Counted from the first letter of the stretch, positions 52,057 through 60,947 are shown. The stretch is DNA of 64,000 nt from an uncultured Lachnospiraceae bacterium (GCA_934352055.1 CAKRJY010000011.1:43702-107701), one strand, 5' to 3'. The notes: generated by a model not told the origin, from the sequence alone. A program made the numbers and translations.

Positions 52057-52109
52057 ATGGTTATCCGTGGTTATATTTTCACTATATAACCATGGATAAC
52101 CATTGTCAA
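52057..52109 (-). promoter_or_regulatory. Promoter of the 50051 gene embedded in a 19-bp inverted repeat
   Basis: On the minus strand TTGACA (52104-52109), 17 bp and TATAGT (52081-52086) form a near-consensus promoter. ATGGTTATCCGTGGTTATA (52057-52075) and TATAACCATGGATAACCAT (52085-52103) are inverted arms with one mismatch. One arm is the promoter spacer and the other covers the start of the transcript. Each arm has two GGTTAT half-sites 10 bp apart. Confidence 0.75.
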
Positions 52110-52123
52110 TTCTTTTTTTATCC

Positions 52124-52591
52124 TTACCTCCTTGTCGCCCGAAAAACTGCCCCATTGGTAGCACTCACAAATATTCCTGTCAAAGTGAGTAACCCCACCA
52201 GTAGTGCCCGCATTTTTATACTATCCACATAATAACAGACAATCACAATTCCTATACAACATGTGACGACAGACAAGATCAGGGCGATCACGCTATATGC
52301 TTTCATCTCTAAGGTTTTTCCACGGAAGATTTCAAGGGCATTTTCTGCTACTTCCTCACACGCTAATGCATCCTGCTTTTCATCCTTTTTCGCGGCAAAT
52401 AATTCAGCACTTGTAATCCCCAATGCTTCTGCCAAAACATCAAACAGTCCAAGATCAGGGAAACCTACGCCTCTTTCCCAGCGACTGATTGCCTTATCCG
52501 TCACCCCTACCTTTGCTCCAAGTTCTGCCTGTGTCATATGCAGTTCCTTGCGACGATTTGCGATAAATTTCCCCATCTCTTTTGCATCCAT
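52124..52591 (-). CDS. XRE-family HTH regulator with C-terminal membrane helices
   Basis: The protein has 155 aa. The Cro/CI-type HTH is at residues 7-61 (IANRRKELHMTQAELGAKVGVTDKAISRWERGVGFPD). After a linker, two hydrophobic helices (YSVIALILSVVTCCIGIVIVCYY and ALLVGLLTLTGIFVSA) place the C-terminus in the membrane. Such membrane-tied XRE proteins may sense envelope or neighbour signals. Its stop lies 15 bp before the promoter of the ATPase gene at 50051. A three-copy site array with 32-bp period lies 130-210 bp upstream of its start. Confidence 0.9.
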   Translation of the reverse strand: MDAKEMGKFIANRRKELHMTQAELGAKVGVTDKAISRWERGVGFPDLGLFDVLAEALGITSAELFAAKKDEKQDALACEEVAENALEIFRGKTLEMKAYSVIALILSVVTCCIGIVIVCYYVDSIKMRALLVGLLTLTGIFVSATNGAVFRATRR

Positions 52592-52721
52592 ATTCTCTCT
52601 CCCTTATACTATCCACCCAACGACAAGTGTCACTCGCCATGCATCAACCGGATCTTTTCTATCATCATTATATAATCATACGTCCGATTTTGCACTCTAC
52701 GAATCATTTACCCGCACTATT

Positions 52722-52801
52722 CTCACATTTTATGAGCCACTTCAATCTATTTTCTCACATTTCATGAGCCTATTTTCTGCAATTCATCACATTTTATGTG
52801 A
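52722..52801. repeat. Three 15-bp near-palindromic sites with a 32-bp period
   Basis: CTCACATTTTATGAG (52722-52736), CTCACATTTCATGAG (52754-52768) and ATCACATTTTATGTG plus A (52786-52801) start exactly 32 bp apart, about three helical turns. The last contains the perfect inverted repeat TCACAT-TTT-ATGTGA. They lie in the 315-bp gap between the XRE gene and the radical SAM gene. The gap also holds the terminator at 52829-52861 and no gene. Confidence 0.75.
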
Positions 52802-52828
52802 CAGAGAGTGCCGTAGTTTTCTATGACG

Positions 52829-52861
52829 TAAAAAAGAGACTGGCATCTGCCAGTCTCTTTT
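52829..52861 (-). terminator. Terminator of the radical SAM gene
   Basis: AAAGAGACTGGC and GCCAGTCTCTTT form a 12-bp stem with a 4-base loop, followed by T residues on the minus strand. Confidence 0.92.
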
Positions 52862-52906
52862 CGGGTTGGGCTGTTATATATTTAAAAAATATAGAACCTA
52901 AATTAA

Positions 52907-54406
52907 TTACTGAATGTCCTCATCTCTAAGACCATTCGTTCCATCTGCATGCTCAAATGCTGCAAGTTCCGGATGTTCTCTCTTTTCTTCTGTATAGTTC
53001 TCGTATGAAGGCTGTTTATGCTTCTGCTCTGCCCAGATACGATCTGCAACCGGGCCCCACTCTTCTGCATAATGATCGCACTTAGAGCAAAGATGCTCAA
53101 CCGTCTCTTCTGCTTCCGCATTTGTTCCCTTAGCACCTGTCTTTTTTACCATCTCTCTTAAGAGCTGTGGATTCTCAAGCATTGGGCATGGACGCAAGTG
53201 GTTTCTGTTAAATGGCTGTCCTTCATGGTATGCCTTGAAAAGTGGACTCTGTAACATCTCAAGAATTGACTTGTCATGGATGTTAGAGTCTGAGAAGTGG
53301 ATAAATACGCAAGGTTCTGCATCACCCTGTGCATTGATATGGAAGTAGTTACGTCCACCAGCGATACATCCACCAACAAATTCCCCATCGTTCTGGAAAT
53401 CCATTGGGAAGAATCCGATATCATTATCACCGGTACGAACCCAACGAATCTTCTTGATGATTTCTTCACGCTGTTCCAATGTAGGCATAAGCTCTGGAGC
53501 TGCATTCTGTCCTACTGGCATATAGTGGAAGTAGAATCCAAAACGAGCACCCTTATCAGCGATAAAGCGTAAGAATTTCTCATCTGTAACTGCTTCTACG
53601 TTGTCTCTTGTGTAGCAGATAGAAGTACCGAATACAATACCGTATTCTTTCAAAAGATCCATTGCCTTCATAACTGCTGCATAATGTCCGTCTCCACGAC
53701 GACCATCATTTGTCTCAGGTGTTCCTTCAATAGAAAGAAGGAATGTGATATTTCCAAGTTCTACAATCTTCTGGCATAATTCTTCATCAATTAATGTAGA
53801 GTTTGAGAAAAGTGCGAACATACAATCATTGTGCTTTTCAGCAAGCTTTAAGATATCTGCTTTACGTACGGTAGGTTCTCCACCTGTCATGAAGTAAAGA
53901 TATGTTCCAAGTTCCTTACCCTGTGTAACAATCTTATCCATATCTTCGAATGACATGTTATTCTTATGACCATATGTACCTGACCAGCATCCTACGCAAT
54001 GTAAGTTACATGCATCTGTTGGATCAAACAGAATCAACCAAGGAATATTACAGTTATATTTTTCACGGTTTGCTCTGATTGTCTTTGTTCCACGGAAGAA
54101 TGCTTCATATCCTAAATTAAGAAGGAACTTCTTAGCATACTTAGGGTTTGTTTCATCCAAAACACGGTTGATAAATTTTACCCATCTATTCTCTGGATCC
54201 TTTACATATTCTCTGACCTTATTTAATGTCGCTTTATCTGTATCGTTTCCCCAGAAAGCTTCTGCTTTATCAATAAGCTGAAGGAATGTTTCCTGTCTTT
54301 TTGCTATATCGTCAGTCTTTGTCAACTTACCAACGATACCATTTACCATTATTTCAAAAGCTTTTCTCTCTGCTTTGTGCTGTGCATTTTCTACTAATGA
54401 AGCCAT
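52907..54406 (-). CDS. Radical SAM protein with C-terminal Cys-rich region
   Basis: The protein has 499 aa. An unusual ~120-residue helical N-terminal domain precedes the radical SAM core, whose 4Fe-4S cluster is bound by Cys133, Cys137 and Cys140 (DACNLHCVGCW), followed by FMTGGEPTVRKADI. Further Cys residues (GGCIAGG, EPCVFIHF, RPCPML, CSKCDHY) suggest an auxiliary cluster, SPASM-like. No precursor peptide gene or partner is adjacent; it is monocistronic with its own terminator. The substrate is unknown. GGGAGGG precedes the ATG. Confidence 0.9.
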   Translation of the reverse strand: MASLVENAQHKAERKAFEIMVNGIVGKLTKTDDIAKRQETFLQLIDKAEAFWGNDTDKATLNKVREYVKDPENRWVKFINRVLDETNPKYAKKFLLNLGYEAFFRGTKTIRANREKYNCNIPWLILFDPTDACNLHCVGCWSGTYGHKNNMSFEDMDKIVTQGKELGTYLYFMTGGEPTVRKADILKLAEKHNDCMFALFSNSTLIDEELCQKIVELGNITFLLSIEGTPETNDGRRGDGHYAAVMKAMDLLKEYGIVFGTSICYTRDNVEAVTDEKFLRFIADKGARFGFYFHYMPVGQNAAPELMPTLEQREEIIKKIRWVRTGDNDIGFFPMDFQNDGEFVGGCIAGGRNYFHINAQGDAEPCVFIHFSDSNIHDKSILEMLQSPLFKAYHEGQPFNRNHLRPCPMLENPQLLREMVKKTGAKGTNAEAEETVEHLCSKCDHYAEEWGPVADRIWAEQKHKQPSYENYTEEKREHPELAAFEHADGTNGLRDEDIQ

Positions 54407-54528
54407 GCTAATGCCCTCCCTATTTTCCTCTTCTTTGACTTTTACCCTTGCTAGTATAAAAAATAAAGCATTTTTTTAACATATACAATAGATTTTTTGT
54501 GTATCATCGCATTATACATTTTTTCAAT

Positions 54529-54550
54529 TTTGTATATCTGGCTATACAAA
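54529..54550. promoter_or_regulatory. Perfect 8-bp inverted repeat between divergent genes
   Basis: TTTGTATA and TATACAAA enclose a 6-bp centre. It lies 13 bp upstream of the -35 box of the phospholipase-like gene. Other TGTATA-like half-sites occur around 54481-54520 near the radical SAM promoter. It may be an operator. Confidence 0.4.
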
Positions 54551-54563
54551 AAGCCACATTTGT

Positions 54564-54592
54564 TTGCTAGCTTTTTGTGGTTCTAGTATAAT
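54564..54592 (+). promoter_or_regulatory. Promoter of the zinc phospholipase C-like gene
   Basis: TTGCTA and TATAAT (54587-54592) are separated by 17 bp. The start codon lies 80 bp downstream. Confidence 0.7.
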
Positions 54593-54672
54593 GAAAGCAA
54601 TGATAAGAGCACTTAGCCATTATCTTCAACCGCTAAAGTTGCAATGCTTATGAAAGCAGAAAGGACTACATT

Positions 54673-55647
54673 ATGCCAGGATTTGCATCACATTACCTTT
54701 TTGGACAGGAATCACTTTCACATCTTAAGGAAGATCAGGAATTTCACACACTTTCCCTTCATCCGCACGCATTCAACCTTGGTCTGCAGGGCCCGGATGT
54801 GTTTTATTATTACCTGCCGGCATGGTTACTTTATGATAAAAATATTGCCAGCCATATCCATGGAGAAGCTTCTTTACAATTTTTTATCGCTATGCTTGAT
54901 GCCCGAAATAAATTGTCAAAACACAGCGATCGCATCATTGCAGATGCATACATCTGTGGATTTTTAGGGCATTATACACTTGATACCTATTGTCATCCGT
55001 ATATTTTTGCACGCACACATCATCTGCAAAATAAAGACCGAAATGGTGGACTTTATGATTTTGGACGCCATGTATTTCTAGAAACAGGCATTGATCAGGA
55101 AATGATTTCTCACTTCTTACACTGTAAACCAACGGATTTTCGCCCTGGTGATACGATTGCACTTTCCCCAAAGGAAAGACGCGTCATTGCAAAAGTTCTC
55201 GCTTTCGCCATCGCAAAAGTTTATCCAGATGCAGCTATGCCAAAGTGGCAAATTCGAGGTGCATGTCGCGCCATGAAAATCGAATCCCGTCTGATGCACG
55301 ATCCAAGCGGCATAAAAAAACGCATTGTCCGTAGACTGGAAGCTATTTTTGTAAAAGTTCCAGTCATTTCACCAATGCTTCCTAGCGATACCGTTTATGC
55401 ATACAAGGATCCTTGCAACTATAGACATAAATTATGGCATAACCCATGGAATCCTGAAATTGACCATACAGAAAGTATGTATGACCTCTTTACCATAGCA
55501 GCGCCGACCTTTGCCGATCGCATACACGCATATTTTGGTGCTGTTAATGAACACACCAATGTTTCTATGGAAGATATTTATCATGCCAGAAATAACTTTA
55601 TGGAAAAGCATGGCGACCTATCTTATAATACAGGTCTTCCATTATAA
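54673..55647 (+). CDS. Zinc-dependent phospholipase C family protein
   Basis: The protein has 324 aa without a signal peptide. His and Asp residues typical of this helical zinc enzyme family are seen in GFASHYLFGQ, LHPHAFNLGLQGPDVFYYY, YICGFLGHYTLDTYCHPYIFAR and DFGRHVFLETGID. The family includes secreted phosphatidylcholine-hydrolysing enzymes, but many clostridial members, like this one, are cytoplasmic and uncharacterised. The gene has its own promoter. The 3' end overlaps the GNAT gene by 6 bp on the opposite strand. Confidence 0.88.
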   Translation: MPGFASHYLFGQESLSHLKEDQEFHTLSLHPHAFNLGLQGPDVFYYYLPAWLLYDKNIASHIHGEASLQFFIAMLDARNKLSKHSDRIIADAYICGFLGHYTLDTYCHPYIFARTHHLQNKDRNGGLYDFGRHVFLETGIDQEMISHFLHCKPTDFRPGDTIALSPKERRVIAKVLAFAIAKVYPDAAMPKWQIRGACRAMKIESRLMHDPSGIKKRIVRRLEAIFVKVPVISPMLPSDTVYAYKDPCNYRHKLWHNPWNPEIDHTESMYDLFTIAAPTFADRIHAYFGAVNEHTNVSMEDIYHARNNFMEKHGDLSYNTGLPL

Positions 55648-56058
55648 GTATTTTCTCATCCAGATGTGCGGACATCCCTGTTCATCCTCAATCTCTCCGT
55701 ACGTCTGGTATCCTGCTTTTTCGTAAAATCCCTTCGCCTGACACTGGGCATGGAGCATCATTTCTCCTGCGCCCTTTTCTTTCGCGGCTTTTTCTGCATC
55801 CTGCACGATTGCAAGTCCCAGATCTCTTCCACGATATTCCTTTGACACGGCAAGCCTTCCTAAAATATAAGTCCCACTCACCTCGCCCGGAAATATCCGA
55901 CAGGTCGCAACCGGCTTATCCGCATCAAACATGACAACATGTGTTGCAATCGCATCAATGTCATCAAATTCGTCATCAAATCCCTGCTCCTGACAAAAGA
56001 CTTTCTGCCGAATCCGGCTCGCTTCCTCCGGTAAATGATTGTATCTTTTTATCTGCAT
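55642..56058 (-). CDS. GNAT-family N-acetyltransferase
   Basis: The protein has 138 aa, of ElaA/YjcF-like type. It has the acetyl-CoA-binding strand-helix LGRLAVSKEYRGRDLGLAIVQ, and the C-terminal MLHAQCQAKGFYEKAGYQTYGE. Substrate unknown. AAGGAA precedes the ATG. It is 29 bp downstream of the HD hydrolase gene and probably cotranscribed with it. Confidence 0.92.
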   Translation of the reverse strand: MQIKRYNHLPEEASRIRQKVFCQEQGFDDEFDDIDAIATHVVMFDADKPVATCRIFPGEVSGTYILGRLAVSKEYRGRDLGLAIVQDAEKAAKEKGAGEMMLHAQCQAKGFYEKAGYQTYGEIEDEQGCPHIWMRKYL

Positions 56059-56086
56059 CTGTATATTCCTTCTTTTTTTAAGTTAG

Positions 56087-56674
56087 CTACTTTTTCAGAT
56101 TCCCTCTTTCTATATGTTCCTGGATGATATGGTCTGTCACCTCATATAGTTTTTCAGATCCCAATGCAGTTTTTCTCTGTCTGCCATAGACCTGCTCAGC
56201 ACTGACACCATGTTCTCTCCAATCGCCGCCGCCATTGCTGTTATTTAAAAGAAGCGGCTGTAGGTTGTCCATAGCGTGCGCAAACTTGGATTCCGGTGTT
56301 GTAAAATCTTCAAACTCATCAAACAATGCTACCAGCTCTTTTTTCTGATCCTCTGGCAAAAGAGAAAAGATACGTTCTTTTGCTGCATCTTCCCGTGCCT
56401 TTTGCGTCTTTAAGCCTTCAGCATCATAAGCATAAGTATCACCTGCGTCAATCTCCACAATATCATGAATCAGACACATGAGCATGACCTTCGTGATATC
56501 CACCGATGTATTTGCATAATCGCGCAAAAGGTATGCCATAATTGCCATATGCCAGGCATGCTCTGAATCATTTTCCCGGCGACCATGTCCTGATAAATGG
56601 GTCTGGCGCAGGATATTTTTTTCTTTATCAATCTCTAGAATAAAGTCCAATTGTTTTTTTAGTCTCTCATCCAT
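56087..56674 (-). CDS. HD-domain hydrolase (YfbR/5'-nucleotidase-like)
   Basis: The protein has 195 aa. The metal-binding residues lie in SEHAWHMAIMAYLLRDYA, CLIHDIVEIDAGDTYAYD (the HD pair) and FAHAMDNLQPLLLN (the distal Asp). This is the HD_3/YfbR-like group, often dNMP 5'-nucleotidases. GAGGG precedes the ATG. It is the first gene of a likely two-gene unit with the GNAT gene, 67 bp behind the dehydrogenase gene. Confidence 0.92.
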   Translation of the reverse strand: MDERLKKQLDFILEIDKEKNILRQTHLSGHGRRENDSEHAWHMAIMAYLLRDYANTSVDITKVMLMCLIHDIVEIDAGDTYAYDAEGLKTQKAREDAAKERIFSLLPEDQKKELVALFDEFEDFTTPESKFAHAMDNLQPLLLNNSNGGGDWREHGVSAEQVYGRQRKTALGSEKLYEVTDHIIQEHIERGNLKK

Positions 56675-56741
56675 TGTTTTCCCTCTTTTTTGTAAATAAT
56701 TTCATTTTTCTCTGTGACTTCCAAATGCAAGATATCCAGAG

Positions 56742-57674
56742 TTACTTTAAAAAATCCTGAATCTGCCCATAAATAATATCCATCAGGCGCACACGTGCTT
56801 CCACAGATGCCCATGCGATATGCGGTGTGATGAGGAGTTTTGTACTGTCCTTGATGCGTCGCAACGGGTTGTCCTCACGCATTGGCTCTACATCTAATAC
56901 ATCAATACCTGCTGCTACAATTGTACCTTGCTCCAACGCAGTCGCTAAATCTTCTTCCACGATAATCGGGCCACGCCCAACATTGATAAGAACTGCACTC
57001 TCCTTCATCTGCGCAAGTTCTTTCTCCCCGATCAGATGCAATGTATCATCTGTTAAAGGCGCATGAATAGAAATAATATCTGATGTTTTTAACAATGTCT
57101 GCAAATCTACTTCTGTATACTGACTGTCATGATTTCGACCGGACGTTGAGAAATACTGCACCTTGCAGCCAAATACCGTCGCAATCTCAGCCACACGTTT
57201 TCCAATTGCACCAAGCCCAATAATTCCCCAGGTCTTTCCTGCCAACTGATGAAACGTCTTTGCAAAATGCGTAAACATCTTATCATTTACATATTTCTCT
57301 TCCTTTACATAAGCATCATAATACGCCAGATTCTCATATAGGTAAAATAACAAGGCGAAGGTGTGCTGCGCTACCGTCTCGGTCGAATAGCCTGCCACAT
57401 TGCGCCATGCAATCTTCCGCTTTTCCAGATACTCCTTATCCAGATTGTTGGTTCCTGTTGCTGTCACACAGATTAATTTCAAATGTGAAGCTGTCGCAAG
57501 TGTTGCTTCGTTCATGTTACATTTATTCGTGATAATGATATCTGCATCCGCCACACGCGCCGGAATTTCATCATCTGTAGAAAAATTATACTCCACTAAT
57601 TCCCCGAATTCCTGAAACTTCGCAAGATTAATGTCATCACCTACCGTCTTACGATCCAAAAATACAATTTTCAT
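56742..57674 (-). CDS. D-2-hydroxyacid dehydrogenase (hydroxypyruvate/glycerate reductase type)
   Basis: The protein has 310 aa. The NAD-binding motif is WGIIGLGAIGKRVAEIA. Catalytic Arg is in LINVGRGPIIVEEDL, Glu in VLDVEPMREDNPLR and His in ITPHIAWASVEAR, the standard R-E-H triad. The substrate-binding half has TNKCNMNEATLA and ATGTNNLD, as in glycerate dehydrogenases. It reduces a 2-keto acid, probably hydroxypyruvate, in the cytoplasm. GGAGG precedes the ATG. Confidence 0.93.
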   Translation of the reverse strand: MKIVFLDRKTVGDDINLAKFQEFGELVEYNFSTDDEIPARVADADIIITNKCNMNEATLATASHLKLICVTATGTNNLDKEYLEKRKIAWRNVAGYSTETVAQHTFALLFYLYENLAYYDAYVKEEKYVNDKMFTHFAKTFHQLAGKTWGIIGLGAIGKRVAEIATVFGCKVQYFSTSGRNHDSQYTEVDLQTLLKTSDIISIHAPLTDDTLHLIGEKELAQMKESAVLINVGRGPIIVEEDLATALEQGTIVAAGIDVLDVEPMREDNPLRRIKDSTKLLITPHIAWASVEARVRLMDIIYGQIQDFLK

Positions 57675-57790
57675 ATATGCCTCCTAAACCTGTCTCTAAT
57701 TCATCATAATTTTCTATTGGCATTTTACCATAAAATCATGCTTTCCTTTTATCCAATTTTCACATATCTGCAGGAAATTTTCTATGACAC

Positions 57791-57850
57791 AAGAAAACAC
57801 CCCACATGAGATCTGAGTATATATAATCTCTCACGCAGGGTGCTTTCTTT
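57791..57850 (-). terminator. Terminator of the GH2 gene
   Basis: GAAAGCACCCTGCGTGAGAG on the minus strand pairs with CTCATGTGGGGTGTTTTC, a long stem with few mismatches, followed by T-rich sequence. It is 65 bp past the GH2 stop. Confidence 0.75.
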
Positions 57851-57914
57851 CATTGTTGGGGTAACGATTCTGTCAATCGTCTATGTAAAAAGGAAGAATT
57901 TGATATAAACAATA

Positions 57915-60173
57915 TTATTTTTTAATTTTATTCAACATAGCATTGATGCCCAAAACCTGCTCCTTTGGAAGTCCTCCAAAGCCAAGCATTCTCTTGACAG
58001 TAAATCCCATCATCATCTTCTGTGCTGCTTCCGGTTCGATTTGATTTGCCATCGCCTTCATGCCCTTCTGTGGATCATCTTCGGAAGGATTCTGTTGGCT
58101 CTCCTGCATCTTTGCCATCATGCCGCCCATGAATTTTGCTCCTTCTGGATTTGCCATAATTTCTCCCATAGTGTCATTGATGGAGAAATATCCCTCTGGT
58201 GCTGTGATCTCAAACCAGTTGATCACGTCACCTGTTACTGGCATATGATAGTCTGGATTTGGTTCGTCTACTTTTCTGATGGTTGCACTATCCTCGCAGT
58301 CTCCTGCTTTTGCAAGCAATGTTGTCTCACCGACATTCTTTACTTCAAATGTAAAGAAGTGGTCTTCTGCGTTCTGTTTTCCGACAGATTCTCCGTTTGC
58401 AAAAAGTTCTACCGCAGGAAGGTTAGAATAAACCTTAACTGTCGTAACATCCTCATCACGGTCTACATAATTCTTGCTGCAAAGATGAACAAATGGTTCA
58501 TCAGATAACCATGCCTTATATGCATAAAAAGCGTCCTTTTTGTACTTACGATCAAAGGTAACGAGCCCCTTGTTATTCATACCCTTACATCCGCCTTCGT
58601 CTCTGGCATCTGCTGCAAAATCAAACATATTCCAAACATGCGTAGCCCATACAAAGTCTCTGGTGTAAAGCTGCTTAATAAGTTCTTCATGATAATATGC
58701 CTGATATTCTTCGGTGTAATCACCCTGCTCCGGATGAGATGTATGCCACTTGTATGCCTCTGCACCATATTCACTCATACCAATTGGGATGTTTGGATAC
58801 ATTTCATGGAAGGCATCCATAAATGGTCCGTTCTGCTCGATTTTTCCACCATACCATCCCAGATACTGGTTGTAAGAAACCAAATCCGGAATTTCGATAT
58901 ACTGGCTCTCTGAAATATCACACATAGAGATAACTGCCATAGTCGTAAGTCTTGTCTTATCCATTTCGTGAACCATATCATTTAAAATCTGATGGTTCTC
59001 TAAAAGATCCGGGTCTTTTGCTCCCTTCATGGTTATCTCATTAGAGAGACCCCAGAAGAAAATGGATGGATGGTTATAATTTTGTACTACAAGCTCTTTC
59101 ATCTGCGAAATAGTATTTTCGCGTCCATTTGGCATATGTACAGAAATATATGGAATTTCTGCCCAAAGCACAAATCCTAATTCATCACATAAATCGTAAA
59201 AATATTGATCATGTTGATAATGTGCCAGACGAATGGTCGTTGCACCAAGTTCATAAATAATCTTAGCATCTTCTTCATGCATCTCAGATGTCAAAGCATT
59301 ACCGATATGCGGTCTGTCCTGATGGCGTGATACGCCGCGAAGTGGATAATGTTCACCATTTAAGAAAAAGCCTTTTTCCGGATCTACTTTAAACGTGCGG
59401 CAGCCAAAACGTGTGGTTCTCTCATCAATCACCTGACCATCTTTCTTTAATTCTACATGCATGGTGTAAAGATGCGGATCCTTGCGTCCATTCCAAAGAT
59501 GAACGTTTGTGATGGTCTGCTCTACTTTGGTCTGATCTGCACAAACTGTAACGGTATCAACGACGGTATCTCCGTCTGTGATGGTAAATACCAGCTCTTC
59601 TGCGCTTCCTGCATTTGTCAGATACACCTCTGTTGTAATCTTAGCATCTTGACCTGTCACTTCCGGTGTTACCTTAATCGCAGGACTTCCATAGTAATCC
59701 AGATCAAAACGTGTTTCATCCACAAGGATCAATGATACCTTACGATACAATCCGCCGTAGAAAGTAAAATCTGCATTCTGTGGATAAACATGATCATTTG
59801 GTGCATTATCAACTACAACTACAATTTCATTTTCCTCTTTCAAATAAGAAGTAATGTTGGCTCTCCATGTTGAATAACCACCGTCATGCTTTGCTACAGA
59901 TTCACCATTTACAAATAATTCTGCGGAAGAATTTGCCGCTTCAAATTCAATATAAACTTCCTTTCCTTCAGCAACCTCTACCTTAGAAAGATTTTTTGCA
60001 TAATAGCATGTTCCACGATAATAATCACTTCCACCATCCTGACCATCATCGCCATTCCATGTGTGTGGAAGATCAAGCGTTTCCCAGTTTCCTGCGGAAG
60101 TTGTCTTGTCTGTTATGGTAACAGCATCTTTTGTGAACTTCCAATTTTCATTCCAAGTAAATTTCTTGCTCAT
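57915..60173 (-). CDS. Glycoside hydrolase family 2 (beta-galactosidase type)
   Basis: The protein has 752 aa. The N-terminal sugar-binding domain has LDLPHTWNGDDG and DYYRGTCYYAK. An Ig-like domain is followed by the TIM barrel with RHQDRPHIGNAL, acid/base Glu ~377 in FFWGLSNEI and nucleophile Glu ~468 in GMSEYGAEAY. The last ~75 residues form a Met-rich helical tail (KFMGGMMAKM, EAAQKMMMGF) not expected in classical LacZ. There is no signal peptide. AAGGAG precedes the ATG. The substrate may be a beta-galactoside or beta-glucuronide; it is monocistronic here. Confidence 0.93.
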   Translation of the reverse strand: MSKKFTWNENWKFTKDAVTITDKTTSAGNWETLDLPHTWNGDDGQDGGSDYYRGTCYYAKNLSKVEVAEGKEVYIEFEAANSSAELFVNGESVAKHDGGYSTWRANITSYLKEENEIVVVVDNAPNDHVYPQNADFTFYGGLYRKVSLILVDETRFDLDYYGSPAIKVTPEVTGQDAKITTEVYLTNAGSAEELVFTITDGDTVVDTVTVCADQTKVEQTITNVHLWNGRKDPHLYTMHVELKKDGQVIDERTTRFGCRTFKVDPEKGFFLNGEHYPLRGVSRHQDRPHIGNALTSEMHEEDAKIIYELGATTIRLAHYQHDQYFYDLCDELGFVLWAEIPYISVHMPNGRENTISQMKELVVQNYNHPSIFFWGLSNEITMKGAKDPDLLENHQILNDMVHEMDKTRLTTMAVISMCDISESQYIEIPDLVSYNQYLGWYGGKIEQNGPFMDAFHEMYPNIPIGMSEYGAEAYKWHTSHPEQGDYTEEYQAYYHEELIKQLYTRDFVWATHVWNMFDFAADARDEGGCKGMNNKGLVTFDRKYKKDAFYAYKAWLSDEPFVHLCSKNYVDRDEDVTTVKVYSNLPAVELFANGESVGKQNAEDHFFTFEVKNVGETTLLAKAGDCEDSATIRKVDEPNPDYHMPVTGDVINWFEITAPEGYFSINDTMGEIMANPEGAKFMGGMMAKMQESQQNPSEDDPQKGMKAMANQIEPEAAQKMMMGFTVKRMLGFGGLPKEQVLGINAMLNKIKK

Positions 60174-60355
60174 ACTCGCTCTCCTTTTTGTAGTTTCTTT
60201 CTATATTTGAATGTATTTTCTCAAACATTCTTCTTTGATAACTACATCATAGAGTATACCGTGTTTTTTCTTATTCAAAAATTTGCTTTTTCTTTCAATT
60301 TTCGTATTTTCTTACAATTTTCTCTCGCAATCTCAATGTTTTTTCTTATCGCCAT

Positions 60356-60395
60356 AAAAAAACGATAACACCCACATAATGTGTGAATGTTACCG
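60356..60395 (-). terminator. Terminator of the NfeD gene
   Basis: On the minus strand CGGTAACATTCACAC and GTGGGTGTTATCG form a stem, and seven T follow. It is 28 bp past the stop. Confidence 0.85.
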
Positions 60396-60422
60396 TCTTT
60401 TACTCATCTTATTTTTTATATC

Positions 60423-60881
60423 TTACTTGCGCTTTAAAATCATCTTAACACCACGGATCTCGGACACGACTGCCTGCTCATCTTTTGCAAAGATATCATC
60501 ATCTTCTACCGCTCTCGCACTCCATTCCATGCCATTGTATAGGACTTTTCCTGTCTCTTTACGATTATTAACCTCTTCTAAAACGCGTACTTCTTTTCCA
60601 ATGCATTCTTCATAATTTGTTGCAACCTTGCGACTCTCCAGATATTTCTTTGCCCACGGCCTTGTAAAATACAGCAATAGGAATGTCACAATAAAGAATA
60701 CCGCAATTTGTAGTGCCGGATGTCCACCACATAAACACACGATGAGCGCAGCCAATGCTCCTCCGGAAACCCAAATAGATGTTAGTCCAACCGTAATAAT
60801 TTCAATTATCGCTGTAACTAAAACTACTGCAAGCCACACATACATCCAATCACTCAATACGAAATCAACTACAATCTGCAT
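60423..60881 (-). CDS. NfeD-family membrane protein
   Basis: The protein has 152 aa. Three or four N-terminal membrane helices are followed by a small OB-fold domain (~residues 80-150) with YEECIGKEVRVLEEVNNRKETGKVLYNGMEWSARA. NfeD proteins usually work with SPFH/flotillin-like proteins in membrane-domain organisation; no such partner is next to this gene. AGGAGG precedes the ATG. The gene follows a 138-aa unknown protein on the same strand by 66 bp. Confidence 0.93.
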   Translation of the reverse strand: MQIVVDFVLSDWMYVWLAVVLVTAIIEIITVGLTSIWVSGGALAALIVCLCGGHPALQIAVFFIVTFLLLYFTRPWAKKYLESRKVATNYEECIGKEVRVLEEVNNRKETGKVLYNGMEWSARAVEDDDIFAKDEQAVVSEIRGVKMILKRK

Positions 60882-60947
60882 AATTTTTTCCTCCTGGTAA
60901 AATAAAAAACAACATCTAATATGTATATTATATCTGCTTTTTCATTC

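Noticed and set aside
52907..54406. RiPP biosynthetic cluster around the radical SAM gene
   Set aside because: No short precursor-like ORF, peptidase or dedicated transporter is adjacent.
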